Positions 1 to 12,519 of a DNA stretch of 64,000 nucleotides are shown piece after piece; the first letter of the stretch is position 1, and each line of letters opens with the position of its first letter. The stretch lies in NCBI RefSeq assembly GCF_947179165.1, contig NC_077242.1, forward strand, positions 53,763,097 through 53,827,096, in the 5' to 3' direction. Under the pieces are notes generated by a model, which was given only the letters and a program-made list of their open reading frames with translations, searched no databases and was not told where the DNA came from. The position numbers and the translations under genes are program-made. This DNA comes from Solanum dulcamara (lineage: Eukaryota; Streptophyta; Magnoliopsida; Solanales; Solanaceae).

Positions 1-2012
1 ATGGGCATCACAATATATATAATATTCTCAACATACTACGACCCCATCCCAAAGTCTATAACATATGAATGACAAATTACCCCATCTCAATCTCAAAGAA
101 GGATCGCCAAACCTACCTCAATTGTCAAAACTGCACTCGAACACCTCCACTAAATAAGCAACTCTCAAATTCAACTCCCAGAATGACAACCCACTATCAA
201 AAATGAAACATACACATCACAAGGAGTCCAATGACACCCATATTGATAGGTTTTAGAACGGGGATTAAAATGATCCAAAAATTAATTATTTTCAAAAAGG
301 GTCAAATCTAGAATTTTATTTGAAAATTATGTTCTATACATTGAGTAGAGTTTGTGGCTGAAAACCCTATTAAAATCGAGCAAGAATCGAGTTCCAAATT
401 AGGAAAATACAATTTTCTAAATTGGAAGAAAACTCCATAACCCACTTTTGAAATCTTGATTTAAAAATATTTTGGAAGATAATAATTGCAGAAAATGGTA
501 AAGGATAATCTCATCATGATTTTCCTTACGGAAAAACTCACAATTTAGACCCAAGAATCATTAAAAATGCAGCTAATATGACCAAGAAATAATCCTCCAA
601 ATATTACCACAATTTTATTACGAAAATGGAAAAAAGACAACAACTTTAAACAGTGATTTACTAGAAATGAAGCCTCTACAGCTAAAACTGATTACACCAC
701 AATGGTCCTTATGAAAAACTCAGAAATTTATCCTTAAGAATCACTGAAAATGGACCCAAAATGACAAAGAAATCATCTTCCAAAGTTTATACAAAATCTG
801 AATCCGAAAATGGTAGAGACAGCATCTAAAATATCAAATCTTACCTAAAATGGAAGCTTCTAATTATGATTCCGAGTTCACCAATAGATTCCTCGTGAAA
901 ATCTCTTGAAGATAGACTCTTGAATCACTAGATTTGGACTTGAAAAGCTCAAGAAATGAGGGTTCAAAGTTGAGAGAAAATTCTGAAAAATTCTACATTA
1001 TTTAAAGTCTCCGAACGGACCCTCGAAATTCATTTGAAACTCGATAAAAATAAATCAGATATGCTACCCCACTAAATTTGATATTCTAGACTCAATAGAG
1101 TATTCGAAATTATCATACGAGATCATTTTAATAAAAAATGGATCCCACATCAAAGTGTCATTTTAAGGCAAATTCCACAATGGGCCTCGGGATTAGACCG
1201 GAAACTTAGGAAAGCAAACAAAGAGTCATTCTAGACCAAACTCGATATTTCAAAACTAACCGCGCTGTCAGAATTTTCATCCGAGTGCGTTTTCCAAGAA
1301 TGTTGACCAAAGTCAATCATAGGCTAACTTTCCAAGTCAAAAGCACCAATTGGCCCAAACTCTTATCGATTGCCTTGATAGTCATGAAGAGAATTCTACT
1401 AGCCTAATTTGGCCATTCCAGAGCTAACCGAACCATCAAAATTCAAATTCGAGGTCTTCTTGACCCAGAACTCGAAAAGTCGCAACTAAACTAACTTAGA
1501 CCTTACTAAACTAACTTAGACCTTCAAAATACCAAAATGGGCTCGGGACCTCTAAAAATTCAGCCAATACTTTTTCTAGATCAAAAACCATTCCCCGAAT
1601 AGAACAGAGTTGTCAAAATTTCATTCCGAGTATCGAAACTCCAAAAGAAGACCAAAGTCAAACCTTGGCCTAAAATTCCTTAAATTCCCAACTCAAAACC
1701 TCAAGTCTTCGTTACAACTCCAAAACTAATTTCGTAAACTCTCCTAGACCAATTTCCACATTCCCAAGCTGCTGGAATTGACAAAATTCTATTATAAGAT
1801 CCGTAGCTCTGGTTGGTATCAAAAATAACTTTTTCACCTCTTAACTCTAAAAAACTCAAGAATTTGCATAATTTACAAACCATTAATAATTGACACTTTC
1901 AACTACTCAAAACAATAAAACAATGCTCGGGGGAACCAATGATAGAGGTAAAATGATAATTTCATAAATTTATTTGTTTTTTAAAAAAAAAATAACTCTC
2001 AAGGTCATTACA
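1..2012 (-). mobile_element. Partial LTR of an unidentified LTR retrotransposon, cutting into a gypsy RT
   Basis: No coding capacity is visible here. Read on the minus strand, the sequence begins at 2012 with TGTAATGACC, a typical LTR start, exactly where the neighbouring reverse transcriptase frame stops. The block then runs off the left edge of the window, so the other LTR end, PBS and target duplication cannot be tested. The sequence does not resemble the 4686-7287 LTR by eye, so I infer a different element inserted into, or fused by deletion to, the RT. It could also be ordinary noncoding gypsy sequence. Confidence 0.4.
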
Positions 2013-2800
2013 CTTCGGACCATTGAAACTTCACCTTCTTTTGAGTAAACTTGGTCAAAGGTAACGAGATCGATGAAAACCCTTCCATAAATCTTCTATA
2101 GTATCTAGATAGGCCCAAGAAACTCCTAATATCCGAAGGAGATAATGGTCTAGGACAATTCTTAACCTCTTCGGTTTTCTTAGGGTCCACCATTATTCCT
2201 TCAGTGGACACAATGTGACCAAGGAAGGCTACCTTCCTAACCAAAACTCACATTTGTTGAACTTTGTAAATAGTTGTTTATCTCTTAGAATTTGCAACAC
2301 AATCCTCAAGTGACTTGCATGCTCTTCCTGATTCCGAGAGTAAACCAAAATGTCGTCGATGAATACAATCACAAATATATCTAGGTATTGCTTGAACACC
2401 CTATTCATTAAGTCCATGAAAGCCACATGAGCATTGCTCAAACCAAACAACGTGACTAGAAACTCATAATGGCCATACCTCGTCTGAAAATCCATTTTGG
2501 GAATGTCATACTCCCTCACCCTCAATTAATAATAATTGAACACAGGACTATTTCGGATAAGTAACTTGGCCCTTGCAATTGATCAAACAAGTTATCTATT
2601 CTCGGAATTGGATACTTATTCTTGATGGTTACTATATTTAACTGCCGATAATCAATACACATACGTAGTGAACTATCCTTCTTCCTAACAAACAGAACGG
2701 GAGCATCCCATAGGGAAATACTTGTCCTAATGAAACCCTTATCTAACAAGTCCTTAAATTGATCCTTCAACAATGTTAACTCCGACGAAGTCATCCGGTA
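2013..2800 (-). pseudogene. Ty3/gypsy reverse transcriptase, decayed
   Basis: Three overlapping minus-strand frames give the RT of a chromovirus-like Ty3/gypsy element. In order of translation they show the CIDYRQLN block, the [14 protein letters not shown] block, the FGLSNA block, the catalytic FIDDILVYS motif, then KCEFW and the SFLGLSRYYRRF segment. The frame is broken between 2522 and 2229 and again near 2240. It ends at FQWSEV, directly against TGTAATGACC, so RNase H and integrase are missing. The family normally continues RT-RH-IN, so at least 2 kb of pol was lost or displaced. It cannot encode an active enzyme. Confidence 0.85.
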
Positions 2801-3400
2801 AGAAGGAATAGAAATAGGTTGAGTATTTAGAAGAAGGTCTATACCAAAATCAATCTTCCTTTAGGGAGGGACACTGGGTAAAACATCAAGAAACACATCC
2901 AAAAACTCATTTACAATAGGAACTAACTCTAGGATAAGGGATTCGGAATTCTCATCCCAAACCCTCACAAGATGATAAATACAACCCTTGGAAATCATCT
3001 TCCAAGCTTTAAGGAACGAAAACCTTTAATCATAGAGATACTACCTCTTCCATTCTAGGACCGGCTTATTTGGGAATTGAAACTTAACCACTCGGGTTCT
3101 ACAATCAATAAAACCATAATAAGCATATAGTCAATTCATCCCAAGGATGATATCAAAATCGATCATCTCAAGCTCAACTAGATCACATAAGGTAACTTTA
3201 TAGAAAATTATAATCGGGCAACTTCTATAGACTCTCTTTTGACATAATCGACTCACCTACAAAAGTATAAATGGAGAAAGTCTCTAACAATGTCTCAAGA
3301 CTAATATCAAATCTCATGGACACATAAGGGGAAAAAAAGATAAATTTGCACCCGGATCTAGCAAAGCATAAATGTCATAGAGAAAGACCCATAACATACC
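2801..3400 (-). pseudogene. Ty3/gypsy protease and protease-RT linker, decayed
   Basis: Downstream of the gag zinc knuckle the minus strand reads ALLDPGANLSF near 3340-3365, the D-(S/P)-G-A active-site block of the retroviral-type aspartic protease of chromoviruses. Beyond it, in shifting frames, fragments such as DFDIILGM and a PISIP segment leading into the RT can be followed. Several in-frame stops are present. It is the pol segment between gag and RT of the same dead element. Confidence 0.65.
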
Positions 3401-4469
3401 AGTAACCACATCGGGCGTCTCCTCCACCTCCTGCCTACCATGCAGAGCATAGAACCTATTATTGTGTTGACCACCCTTTGGTTGTACTTGGCCACCTTGA
3501 GTCACTTGTCCTTGAGGATGAAAATATTTACCCTTACATTCCTTAGCATGATGACCTAGCTTACTACACCGATAGCACACATTCAACCCAACTTGGCATT
3601 CACCCTTGTGGTTCCTACCATACTTCTTGCATGTGGGAGTAACTTGGCCTATAGGAATACCTCTTTGAGGTTTAGGGTTAGTCACCCTATATTTGTCAAA
3701 CCTTGGAATAGAAGAATTAAAAAACCTTTGTAGCATTAGAGGACCCTTGGTCGGAGTACTCTTCTTCAACTTTAGCTTTTCATTCTCTACTTGCTCCACA
3801 GAGGTCATGAGTCATCTCCCAAATTAGCATAGCCATTTTGCATTCCATTGCAACCATGTTCGACACATCTGATACAAATTTGCTCATACGAGCTCTTGAG
3901 TCAAAAACCATGAATGGAGCATACTTTGATGATTGAGAAAACTTGAAGGCATACTTTCTCACTTATACCAACTTTCTTGAGGTCGATAAACTCTTGCACC
4001 TTAGACTCCCTCAACTCTAATGGGAAAATTCAATCAAAAAATACCCCCTAGAACACATCCTAATTCATAGGCTCTGCCTCTCTAGGCCTCTCACTTTTCC
4101 ATTGATCAAACCAAATTTGAGCAACACCCCTCAATTGGTACGTACCTAACTCTGCCCTTTCAACCGGGCTAATCCCCATGATCTCAACAATCTTATAGAT
4201 GCTATCAACAAAGTCTTATGGATCCTTATCAACTTTAGAACCCCAAAACTCTAGAGAATGAAATCACAAACTCTTGTCGCCGCCGTACCAATATTTGGGT
4301 TAATAGGAGCAACCACCTCACTATTAACTTGAGCTGTAATGGCTTGAGCAAGTACTTGAAAGGCCGCTCAAAACTCGATATTAGAAACTTGATCATTCAT
4401 AGGGTTATTCGGAGCTTGTTGCTCCTCTTCAACGATCTTCCTTCTAATGGGGTATCTTCGTAGAGGCAT
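3401..4469 (-). pseudogene. Ty3/gypsy gag with CCHC zinc knuckle, decayed
   Basis: The likely original start is the ATG whose first base is 4469, giving MPLRRYPIRRK, the arginine-rich opening usual for Solanaceae gypsy gags. The frame then shifts several times. Near the C-terminus one open stretch carries C-x2-C-x4-H-x4-C (CYRCSKLGHHAKEC), the nucleic-acid-binding zinc knuckle of nucleocapsid, preceded by an incomplete second knuckle-like CKKYGRNHKGEC. It lies in the right order and orientation between the PBS-like site at 4670 and the protease, so it belongs to the same element. Confidence 0.8.
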
Positions 4470-4669
4470 ATTCTGAAAATTACAAAGAACAAGCATTAGA
4501 GGGAAAAGACTTAACCATTCTTCTGCACGACATAGATCATGAAAGAAGTGAGACCTTTCCTAAGACATTTCATAGCCTCCTATTCATGATTGTGGTGTGC
4601 TTCATACCAATGAATAAGACACTACTTAACGCGGCATGTTAGACTCCCTAGGACTATTCTAAACTTTAT

Positions 4670-4681
4670 GCTTTGATATCT
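4670..4681 (-). other. Primer-binding-site-like motif (initiator tRNA-Met)
   Basis: The minus strand reads AGATATCAAAGC, matching 9 of 12 bases of the usual TGGTATCAGAGC site complementary to the 3' end of initiator tRNA-Met. It sits four bases inside the end of the 4686-7287 LTR and upstream of gag, as expected for a minus-strand element. Confidence 0.6.
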
Positions 4682-4685
4682 AGTT

Positions 4686-7287
4686 TGTCACAACCTGACT
4701 AGGGCCTAGTTGTAACATGGCGATCGAGATGTGGGTACCCCAACCATAAGTCATCTTAGTATACATCACATATGTAAGGTAAAGAATAATATAAAGGTGA
4801 ACAGAAGTAATCAATAAGTGGGGAATGGGACTAAGGGAACTCAATTCTATCAACGTCCAATCCAGACTACACCAATGAATATCGTCTAAATATATCGCTA
4901 TTCTAATCTTTGATGGGGGCTTAGGACAAGCTCCTAGCTCACCCTAACAATAGAAGAAAGTATAAACAACAGTAATATGAACAAAAGTCTTATCCTCGGT
5001 AGAACCAAGACTCACCAACTTCTTTGTAATCTAATGATAACTCTAGCCATGAGCAGGGTAGTCGTGAGTGTCGTCCATCTCTACATTATGAGACAATGTA
5101 GGCAAAATATGTGTTAGTATGTTTGAATGTATTAAGTATCTGAGGTATGCAGGAAAAAGTGAAAGAACGTATCAATATGCCATAAGATGCATGACCAATC
5201 ATACTGAACATGAGCATAACTTAAAAGCAGTTTAAAATATAAGAAACTCTTGGTCAATGCATATAATAAAACTTTAACTTTAAACTCATAACTTGAAACC
5301 TCATAGCTTAACTTGAACTTGAACTTATATGGGATAAGATCGTTAACCGATAACTAGGACCACGCAAGATACTACATGGAATCCAATGACTCATGCATCG
5401 AAATAAGAGAGGCTACCTTGAAAGGGCATACTCCAAGATAACTCAACTCAACTCAGCTATGTGGATCCACTAGCTAGGACATGAAGGCAACCTATGTAGG
5501 TAACGTATTTAGGGACTTTAGGTTTCTACAAGGATTCTCCTGGATAACCAACAGTGTTATCTAACCGAATCCTACCTAGAAGACCTCTCGGTGCTTAGTC
5601 AATATTTCAACAAAAACTCATAAAACAAAATCATAACATAGTAGGTAAAGTTAGTAATTACCTATCAATCAATTTTTAAAACATTTAGGAATAGCTCATC
5701 TAACTTGGTGATTCATAAGAATCTATAACTTCGGTGAGAATTGTCCTTATCGCCATCTCAAAACATCTAATGATCTTAACTCTTATCAACATCTCAATCT
5801 TTAACTTTAAAATCATAATCTGAGCCGTAACTCATTGAAACCTATCTTTATAAATCATTTAACTCATGATTAACTCATAAAATCATCTTTACCTTATAAT
5901 CATAGCTTGAAAATATAGATTTATGCATGGGCATCTATAATTCAACTTGAAATCAAGCAATTCATATAAGAACATGCAAATAAATATCATTGATAATATT
6001 TAAAAATCAAATCAAATCAGCCCAATGCAATTTATCAAAACTAGGGTTCATAATCAATTGTAAATTGAATGAAAAACTAGAAAAATCTTTAGGACTTCAT
6101 GGGTGAAGAGGGCCTATGAATCAATCCCCACATATCTTGTTTGAAATCACTTAGAATTGAGAAGAAACCCTAAAGAAATTTGAAAACCCTAACTTGAATT
6201 TGGAGAGAAACTTGAGAAACCTTGAGAGACCTTGTGAGTTCTTTCCTTAGGAATTTTGAGAGAATGAATTGAATAGGAGGGGATTTTAAAGAATAGAGTA
6301 TTTATAGACTTTTAACTTTGCCATAAAAGTGTCTAGGTTTATTGAACCGATCTTGGAAAAAGACATAATTTTCCTTTCTTAAAATCTGAAAGTTGACCCT
6401 ATGGACCCCTTTACACAAGTCGTCTTTGAGATGAGAGTCACCTAAATGACTCATCCTGCAGGTCTGAGAAAATGGCCTGAAAGTTGAGTCTCTAAATTTA
6501 GAAAAGGATAAGGTTTATGACCCATCGTGAAGGAAATGACCCATTTTTGGGCTCGTCTTGCAGGTCTGAAAAACCTGCAGAACACAAGTCTCTAAAGTTT
6601 TGTGATGGGCTATCTTTACAACCTGTCCTTGTTTCTATGACCCTTCCTACAAGTTCATAGAGTTGTCCCTGAGGTATCCTTGAAACTTGGCCTCTGAACT
6701 TGGTTTACGAGGGGTTTCTATGACCCTCCATATTAAGGATGACTCATCCTGACAAGCCATAGAACCTCTCCTGAGGGCAACTTCAACTTTTCCTGAAGGG
6801 TCACTCTATGAATTAAATCTATGATCTGTAGGGATCTCTACGAGTTGTAGAGGGACTCGTTCACTTGGATAATTTCAAAATTTTGAGACTTTTATCCTTG
6901 GTTCCATCTTTTCGACTTACGGGGTCTTATAGAATGTGAAGAGGTACTGAAACACTTTCCTAAAGGTTCGAGTTCATAGAGCATTTCCATGGCCTATGAA
7001 GACTTCCATGGCACGTGGAGGCTCCGCGAATGGTGAGGGAGACCTAACTTAAGGGGGTTTTCACGGATGAACTCCATGACTCGTGGTAAGCACCACAATC
7101 TAGGGAGGGGTCAGTGAACCTTTCTTTGAAAAGTTCCCAACTGGGCCTCAACTCTATGGCCCATCCTTCATGGCTCTTACTGCTCACCACAGTCTATAAG
7201 GATCCCCTAAAAAGGCCTAGTCTGCAACTTCATGTTTTTCTGAACTTTTTAGAGTTAGACTGGGTTAGGAACTTCAAGGGTGTTACA
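4686..7287 (-). repeat. 5' LTR (about 2.6 kb) of the gypsy element at 2013-4681
   Basis: On the minus strand this block opens with TGTAACACCC at 7287 and closes with TTGTGACA at 4686, the TG...CA ends of a plant LTR, immediately upstream of the PBS-like site and gag. It contains only short chance ORFs. The GC-richer stretch 6400-7100, with repeated versions of 'gacccatcctgcaggtc' and 'gtagagggactcgt', is of a kind common in long Solanaceae gypsy LTRs. The partner 3' LTR is not in the window. Confidence 0.65.
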
Positions 7288-8246
7288 TGTGTTTTGAGTG
7301 TTTTACTCATAGTAATATGAGTTTTAATGCAAGTTTTGGGAGTAGTATTGAGAAATAATTTGGGTAAGATTTTAAGCAACTCAAACTCTGTAAACTATGT
7401 AGCCATCGTAGGATAGGATTGTTTTATTGGTTTGGGAGACATCTTACTACAGTCCCTAATACTAACTTTATATGGATACATGAGTTGAGATTGCGTATCT
7501 TATCCTTGAAATATAATGCATGGCTCTGGCAACGTAAGTAGTATGATGTATCATCACGAGGCTCATAGTGATGGTTGTCAGTTAGGTAAACTCCCCAAAA
7601 GAGAAACATTACATTTAGTTTGAGATGTATTTAATACCTTATAATATTGTAAAGTCTTGACATTTTACCATACTTGCATGCTTTACATTCACCTACAATT
7701 GAGTTAATTTTTAGTATTTCTTTCATAAGTATTCAGTTTCAGTTGTTTATCTATCTATTCATTATACATACTTTATATTCCATGTACTAATGTCTTTCGA
7801 CACTGCATCATTTTATGATGCAGATATAGGTGTTAGAGATCATCAATAGGCGCTTCGTTGAAGATCATACTTCTTTAGTTTTTGTTAGCCCTCCTTGCTT
7901 TTAGAGAAACTCCTTTTTAGTTCATTTATTTAGTATTTGTAGTTCTTTTAAGGTAGTCGTGGGCTTGTTTGGGCAGTTATCTATAGTTTTTTAGAGGCTT
8001 CACAGACAGAGTAGAGACTTAGTTCAGCATTTCCAAAGATTGTGTTTTCAACATTTCTTTAACGTAATCATGGTATTTTCAAAGAATTTTTATGAGTTTA
8101 TATTTCCAATATTTAAAATTCTCACTACCTTATACTTTTGTTACTAAGTCTTCCGTTCAACAGTCAGTCGGGACAAGGGTTCTCTTAGGACCAGTAATGG
8201 TTTTTGAATGTCATCCATACCTAGAGTGTAAACTAGAGGCATGACA
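7281..8246 (+). repeat. LTR fragment or solo LTR, plus orientation
   Basis: It starts TGTTACATG and ends GGCATGACA, with LTR-like internal text (a 'gcatcattttatgatgcag' block near 7805). No coding sequence, PBS or PPT follows. It abuts the minus-strand LTR head to head, sharing the heptamer TGTTACA, and its other end lies exactly where the CACTA transposase frame stops. The 5-bp flanks (AAGGG and CCCTT) are not a direct repeat, so a simple solo insertion is not demonstrated. Confidence 0.45.
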
Positions 8247-8764
8247 CCCTTGGACATCATCAATTACTTAACCCAGTCACAAATTTCAAATTTCTCATCC
8301 AATGTGAATAAAAAATTGATTTGGTGCTTAACTATTTTACCATTTTTCGATTCCTATAACCACAACTCTTCTCTCCTATAATATTTCTTTATGTCGATTC
8401 TAGCTTTTGGGTTATCTTTTATCTTGCCCTTAACATCCATCAATGTGTTAAATAAATTGTCAAAAATATTTAATGCACATCACATTAAGATTATGTCATT
8501 GAAGATTATCCTTCTAATACGATAACTCTCAAAATATGCTCTGTTTAAGTCAATCATGTTCGACACCATATCCAAGAACTCTAGAGGATGAAGCTTTTGC
8601 AACTTTAGGCAATTGAGAATTTGACACCCTATGAATAATGGAGGTGGCGTTCATTTTCATTCTGATTTTTACGAATGTATTATTCATATTTCTAAACTGC
8701 TGTTCCATTAGCCAGAACTGACAATTACAATCATACTATGAATTTTTTCGACCATGCTTTAAAG
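8247..8764 (-). pseudogene. CACTA transposase (TNP2), middle/C-terminal segment
   Basis: Minus-strand frames give the segment following the catalytic core in TNP2 transposases: IFDNLFNTLMDVKGK, then DNPKARIDIKKYYRREELWL, then FTLDEKFEICDWVK at the low-coordinate end. These match the conserved 'EKN..DN..NT..D.KGKTKDN..AR.D' and 'W(F/T)..EK..IC.WVK' stretches of the family. Stops interrupt each block. The sequence continues from the N-terminal part at 14844-16175 after removal of the retrotransposon, whose TAAAG target duplication lies at 8760-8764. The frame is lost at 8246. Confidence 0.8.
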
Positions 8765-11052
8765 TGTAACACACCCTAACAAAATGTTATATGTGGTGTT
8801 CCAATTCTTGGCAAAAATGATATTGCTTTTATATTTTGGTATAACTCTTCATTGGATGGTTCAAATTAGGTGATTAAAGTTTCTCAAGAACTCCAACATC
8901 ATTCTCTACAACTTTTATGAGATCATACCTTAATATTAGGAGGCTAAATAAGTCAAATAAATTAATTTTTGCAAGACCTGATACTATGACAAAATGGAGT
9001 GTCTGTAGAAAAAACATCATATCTCACTGTAGGATCCAATTCAGTTGATACTTGAATGACATTAAAGGAAACTTCTAGAACTACAATTCATATGAAGACA
9101 CCGAATCCTACTCCGAAAAAGGGTATTCCATAAAAATAATCATCTCACCAACCATGGAATATCTTTGACATCCACTATGACATCAATAGTCCTCCATTTG
9201 ATATTACCCATTACATCACAAGCCACCATTAAATTTTTATGATCATTCTTTATAATTATATTATTTATTGTTAGGTCCCTCCTTCACACCTATAAATGCC
9301 CACCTTATTTTCACATTTATTTCATCAAGTTTTTTTAAGAAAGTCCTCTCTTTATATACTTTTTTACTCATTCACAAATATAGTTTTAGTTTTTAGTAGT
9401 TTAGAAATACCATTTCGGTGATTCATATACTCTGGGTAGTACACAAAACTCTCCAATGAGGAAAAAATGCTATAGGTTCATGAGTGTTTATTGAGTCATT
9501 CGATTCTGAGTAAAGCTTCGAATTTCAGGTATGTAAGGCTACAATAAGAGTATTCTTTCCACACTTATTTCTAAAATATTTTGATTATATGATAAATTAT
9601 ATTTATTTACCCAATTCTCTTCAAGCTTTACTCTAAGGTACGTGGGTGTTTATCCATGGAGTTCAAAACTCTTTCAACTAAAACTCTTGATTTCAAGTAA
9701 GATTTTCTTATGGGTAATTCTTATTTCTACTTAATAGCATGAATCATGGTTAAACTAATGATTATTGGTCTATTTTGATGCAAAATGATTTCATATGTAT
9801 GGATTGATGGTTTGCAAGTATTTTCTCTACTTAGCTCTTTAAAGATTCTTGAAATTCATGGTGGATTGTTTAAAGTATGATTGAATTGATGGATTTCATA
9901 GTGTTTATGCATAAGTCTATTTACATACATGTTTGAAAGTTGAAATGAATATAACCCACCTAGTTTTACTATGTTTTAAATGAAGTTTGACTTGAAATCT
10001 TTGACTCCAAATGAATGTTTATGAAAGCAATGGCGTTGATCAAAAGAGAGTCTTATGAAATAAAAGAATAATGAAATGATTTGAATGATGGATTTTTTAT
10101 GCAATAAGGATAATTTTTACATATTTGAATCACCAAAGGTTTTAATGAGATATTCTACCGAATGTGATGTTTTGAATTCTTAAGCTATATGTTATGACTA
10201 TATTGAAGTATTATACTATTCCGTGGGATTTGACTTAGCACCCAATGGGGCATTAAGGTGGGATTTGGTAAGGAAATCCTAGTAGCAACCCCTTGTCTCA
10301 TTAACTATGTGCCAACATAGAAGCCCTTCTAGTCTAAGGCTAGAGGATCCACGAAAGCCCTTAAAGTTAAAGTTAAAGAATGAATGTAAAGTTGACAGAG
10401 TTATACCCTAGGCTAGTAGACTCCCTGGACAACGTAGGGGGTTATGTTGGATTCCATGTAATAGCTCACATGGTCTTAATGATGGTTATAGTCATCTTCC
10501 CACATATGTATGATTTAAATGATATCTACTTGATTACTCATGCATGCACTTATTAATGTATTTTACCTTATAAATGTCCTAAATGTTTTACATTGTATTG
10601 CATGCCTACATACTTAGTACATTCAAAGTACTAACGCATACTTTAGCCTACTTGATATCACCATGTAGGAACTGGTGCTCCTCATCATTCTCCTCAATGT
10701 AGCTAGTTGACATTTCGTTTGAAGGGTACTTTTGGTGAGTTTCGATATTTCGGGAATAATACTCTTTTATCTTTCTAGCTTATGATATGTTGATACCTTT
10801 ATACACTTACTATGGAATTTTATTTTATTTTGATTGAGGGTGAGCTAGGGACTTGTCTTAGCCCCGCTAAATCTAAAAGTTAGAAGTATTATTGGACATA
10901 TGTTAGTTGAAGATTTACTATTATGGTTTCTGCTTATTTATTTATTGTCATTACCTATGAAAGGACGAAAGAATACTAAGAGAATTGTTTGAGGTATTTT
11001 TGAGTTCCTCATTCGCCATGTCATATCTACGCCCTAGGCTCGGGTCATAACA
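8765..11052 (+). repeat. 5' LTR of the 8765-14838 retrotransposon
   Basis: This 2,288-bp LTR starts TGTAACACACCC and ends GGGTCATAACA. A TATA-box-like CCTATAAATG lies near 9290, about 525 bp into the LTR, with the matching CCTATAAATA near 13077 in the other copy. It is the likely promoter at the U3/R boundary. The block 9664-10032 is base-for-base identical to 13466-13834 although the flanks differ noticeably. Confidence 0.92.
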
Positions 11053-11056
11053 AACT

Positions 11057-11070
11057 TGGTATCAGAGACC
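11057..11070 (+). other. Primer binding site (initiator tRNA-Met)
   Basis: TGGTATCAGAGACC starts four bases after the LTR end at 11052. It matches the canonical TGGTATCAGAGCC apart from one inserted A, and sets the element's plus orientation. Confidence 0.9.
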
Positions 11071-11268
11071 TAGGTTTTAAATGGTCATGGGAGTCCAAGA
11101 CACCGCATAAAATGAGGTTTTTTCATGGTTGTGAAGCGCGACACAATTATGAATAGGATGCAATGAGGTGTTTAGAAAAGTTTCCCTTCTTTCATGATCC
11201 ATGTCATGTGATAGAGCATACTCTAGGTCTTTTTCCCCCTAACAATTGCTCTTTGCAATTTTTAGAAG

Positions 11269-11400
11269 ATGTATTCAAGAAGAGCTCCATTCAAAAGGGG
11301 GATTATTATTAATGAGGGTGGTATTCTTGTTCAAAATTATTCGGAATCATCATTGGTAGCAGATGTAAAATCAAGGCAACATGGATCCAACCTTAGTTAA
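11269..11400 (+). pseudogene. gag N-terminal remnant
   Basis: An ATG about 215 bp after the LTR opens a 43-codon frame beginning MYSRRAPFKRG, the arginine-rich start typical of plant gypsy gags. It ends at TAA, and the following 600 bp contain no recognisable capsid or nucleocapsid. I infer that deletion and stops removed the rest. Confidence 0.5.
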
Positions 11401-12028
11401 ATTAAATAAATTGATGGTTGATAAGAAGATTGAAGTTCTCACACAAGAGGGAGATGGAGTACCTAGTTATCATGATTGGATGTGTGTTCTAATGTTAATG
11501 ATATTAGATGATTCATGATAGATCGAGAGAGAGTGGGTATTCCGCATCATGATGACGGTGGCATGCTTATTCCATTTAAGGTTATAGACATGGAAGAAGA
11601 GTTAGATAGATCTTGTTATGTGCATTAGCTAGGTAAGAGTATATTGGTGTTCCTTTGGTAGGATTTAATGCAAATATAGACGTAGAGATGCTAAGGTAGG
11701 CATGAAAATTCTTAAGTGATGTTGACTTTAAGGGAGCCATAAAGTGGTTAAAATGGTAGGCTTGAAAGCGTGGTTGTAGTTATGTGAGTGATTGTAGTAG
11801 GCTATTGATAACTTCTTGTTAAGGGTTTCAAATGAATGTAGTAGATGGTTATAGAACTAGGCTTGAATGTGGTATTGATGGTATATGAGTGAATGTATGA
11901 TGTATTGGGTGTTTCTTTATTCGGTCTCGTGGTATGTTGAATATGGTAGTAAGGGGTAGTACTCTTGAAATAGAATTTTGTATAGAGTTATAGGGCCCTA
12001 AGGCTTTTTGGTAAGGTGGCCTATGAAT

Positions 12029-12316
12029 GTGATTTGTCATTGGAGTTAGCCTCGGTTCATCCAGTATTCCATGTGTCTATGTTGAGGGAGTGTGTAGGTG
12101 ATCCAAGTTCCATTGTGCCTTTGAAAGTAGTGAATGTTGAAGAAACCTTGACCTATGAGAAGGTTCTCGATTGAGATTTTGGATCGGCAAGTCAAGAGGT
12201 TGAGGAAAGTTGCATCCATCAAAGACCTTGGGAGGGATATACAATTCAAAAGTACTACATGGGAAGTGAATATGATGAAGCGATACCCTCATATTTTTTC
12301 CTCTACTCAAGCCTAA
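12029..12316 (+). pseudogene. Integrase C-terminal / chromodomain-like tail of gypsy pol
   Basis: The plus strand reads SVHPVFHVSMLRECVGDPSS, the hallmark of the extreme C-terminus of plant Ty3/gypsy integrases. It is followed by ETLTYEKVL and, after a +1 shift, ILDRQVKRLR, then TTWEVN and RYPHIF before a TAA ending at 12316. The family text is '..LD.QVR.LR.KE...VKV.W......E.TWE.E..M...YPHLF'. The frameshift near 12168 and loss of the upstream pol make it nonfunctional. It lies about 200 bp before the 3' LTR, as expected. Confidence 0.85.
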
Positions 12317-12506
12317 GGTATTAAGTTGCCCTTTCTCAATTACTTGAAATCCTTGCATTTCAACTTTTCTTGTCATATGCATGCATATTTATGAAATATA
12401 TTTTGAACAGTGCTTTAAATTGCACTTTTGCATTAATGGTGTGTTGTTGGTTTATACTCTACTCTACTCAAGATAAGCCGTGTGTCACTCGAGGATGAAT
12501 GTATCC

Positions 12507-12519
12507 AAGAAGGAGATAT
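12507..12519 (+). other. Polypurine tract before the 3' LTR
   Basis: The sequence AAGAAGGAGATAT ends one base before the TG of the right LTR at 12520. Purine-rich sites in this position prime plus-strand DNA synthesis in LTR retrotransposons. Confidence 0.75.

Noticed and set aside
7281..8246. Clean solo LTR with target duplication
   Set aside because: The 5-bp flanks AAGGG and CCCTT are not a direct repeat and the ends may not be true; kept only as an LTR-like fragment.
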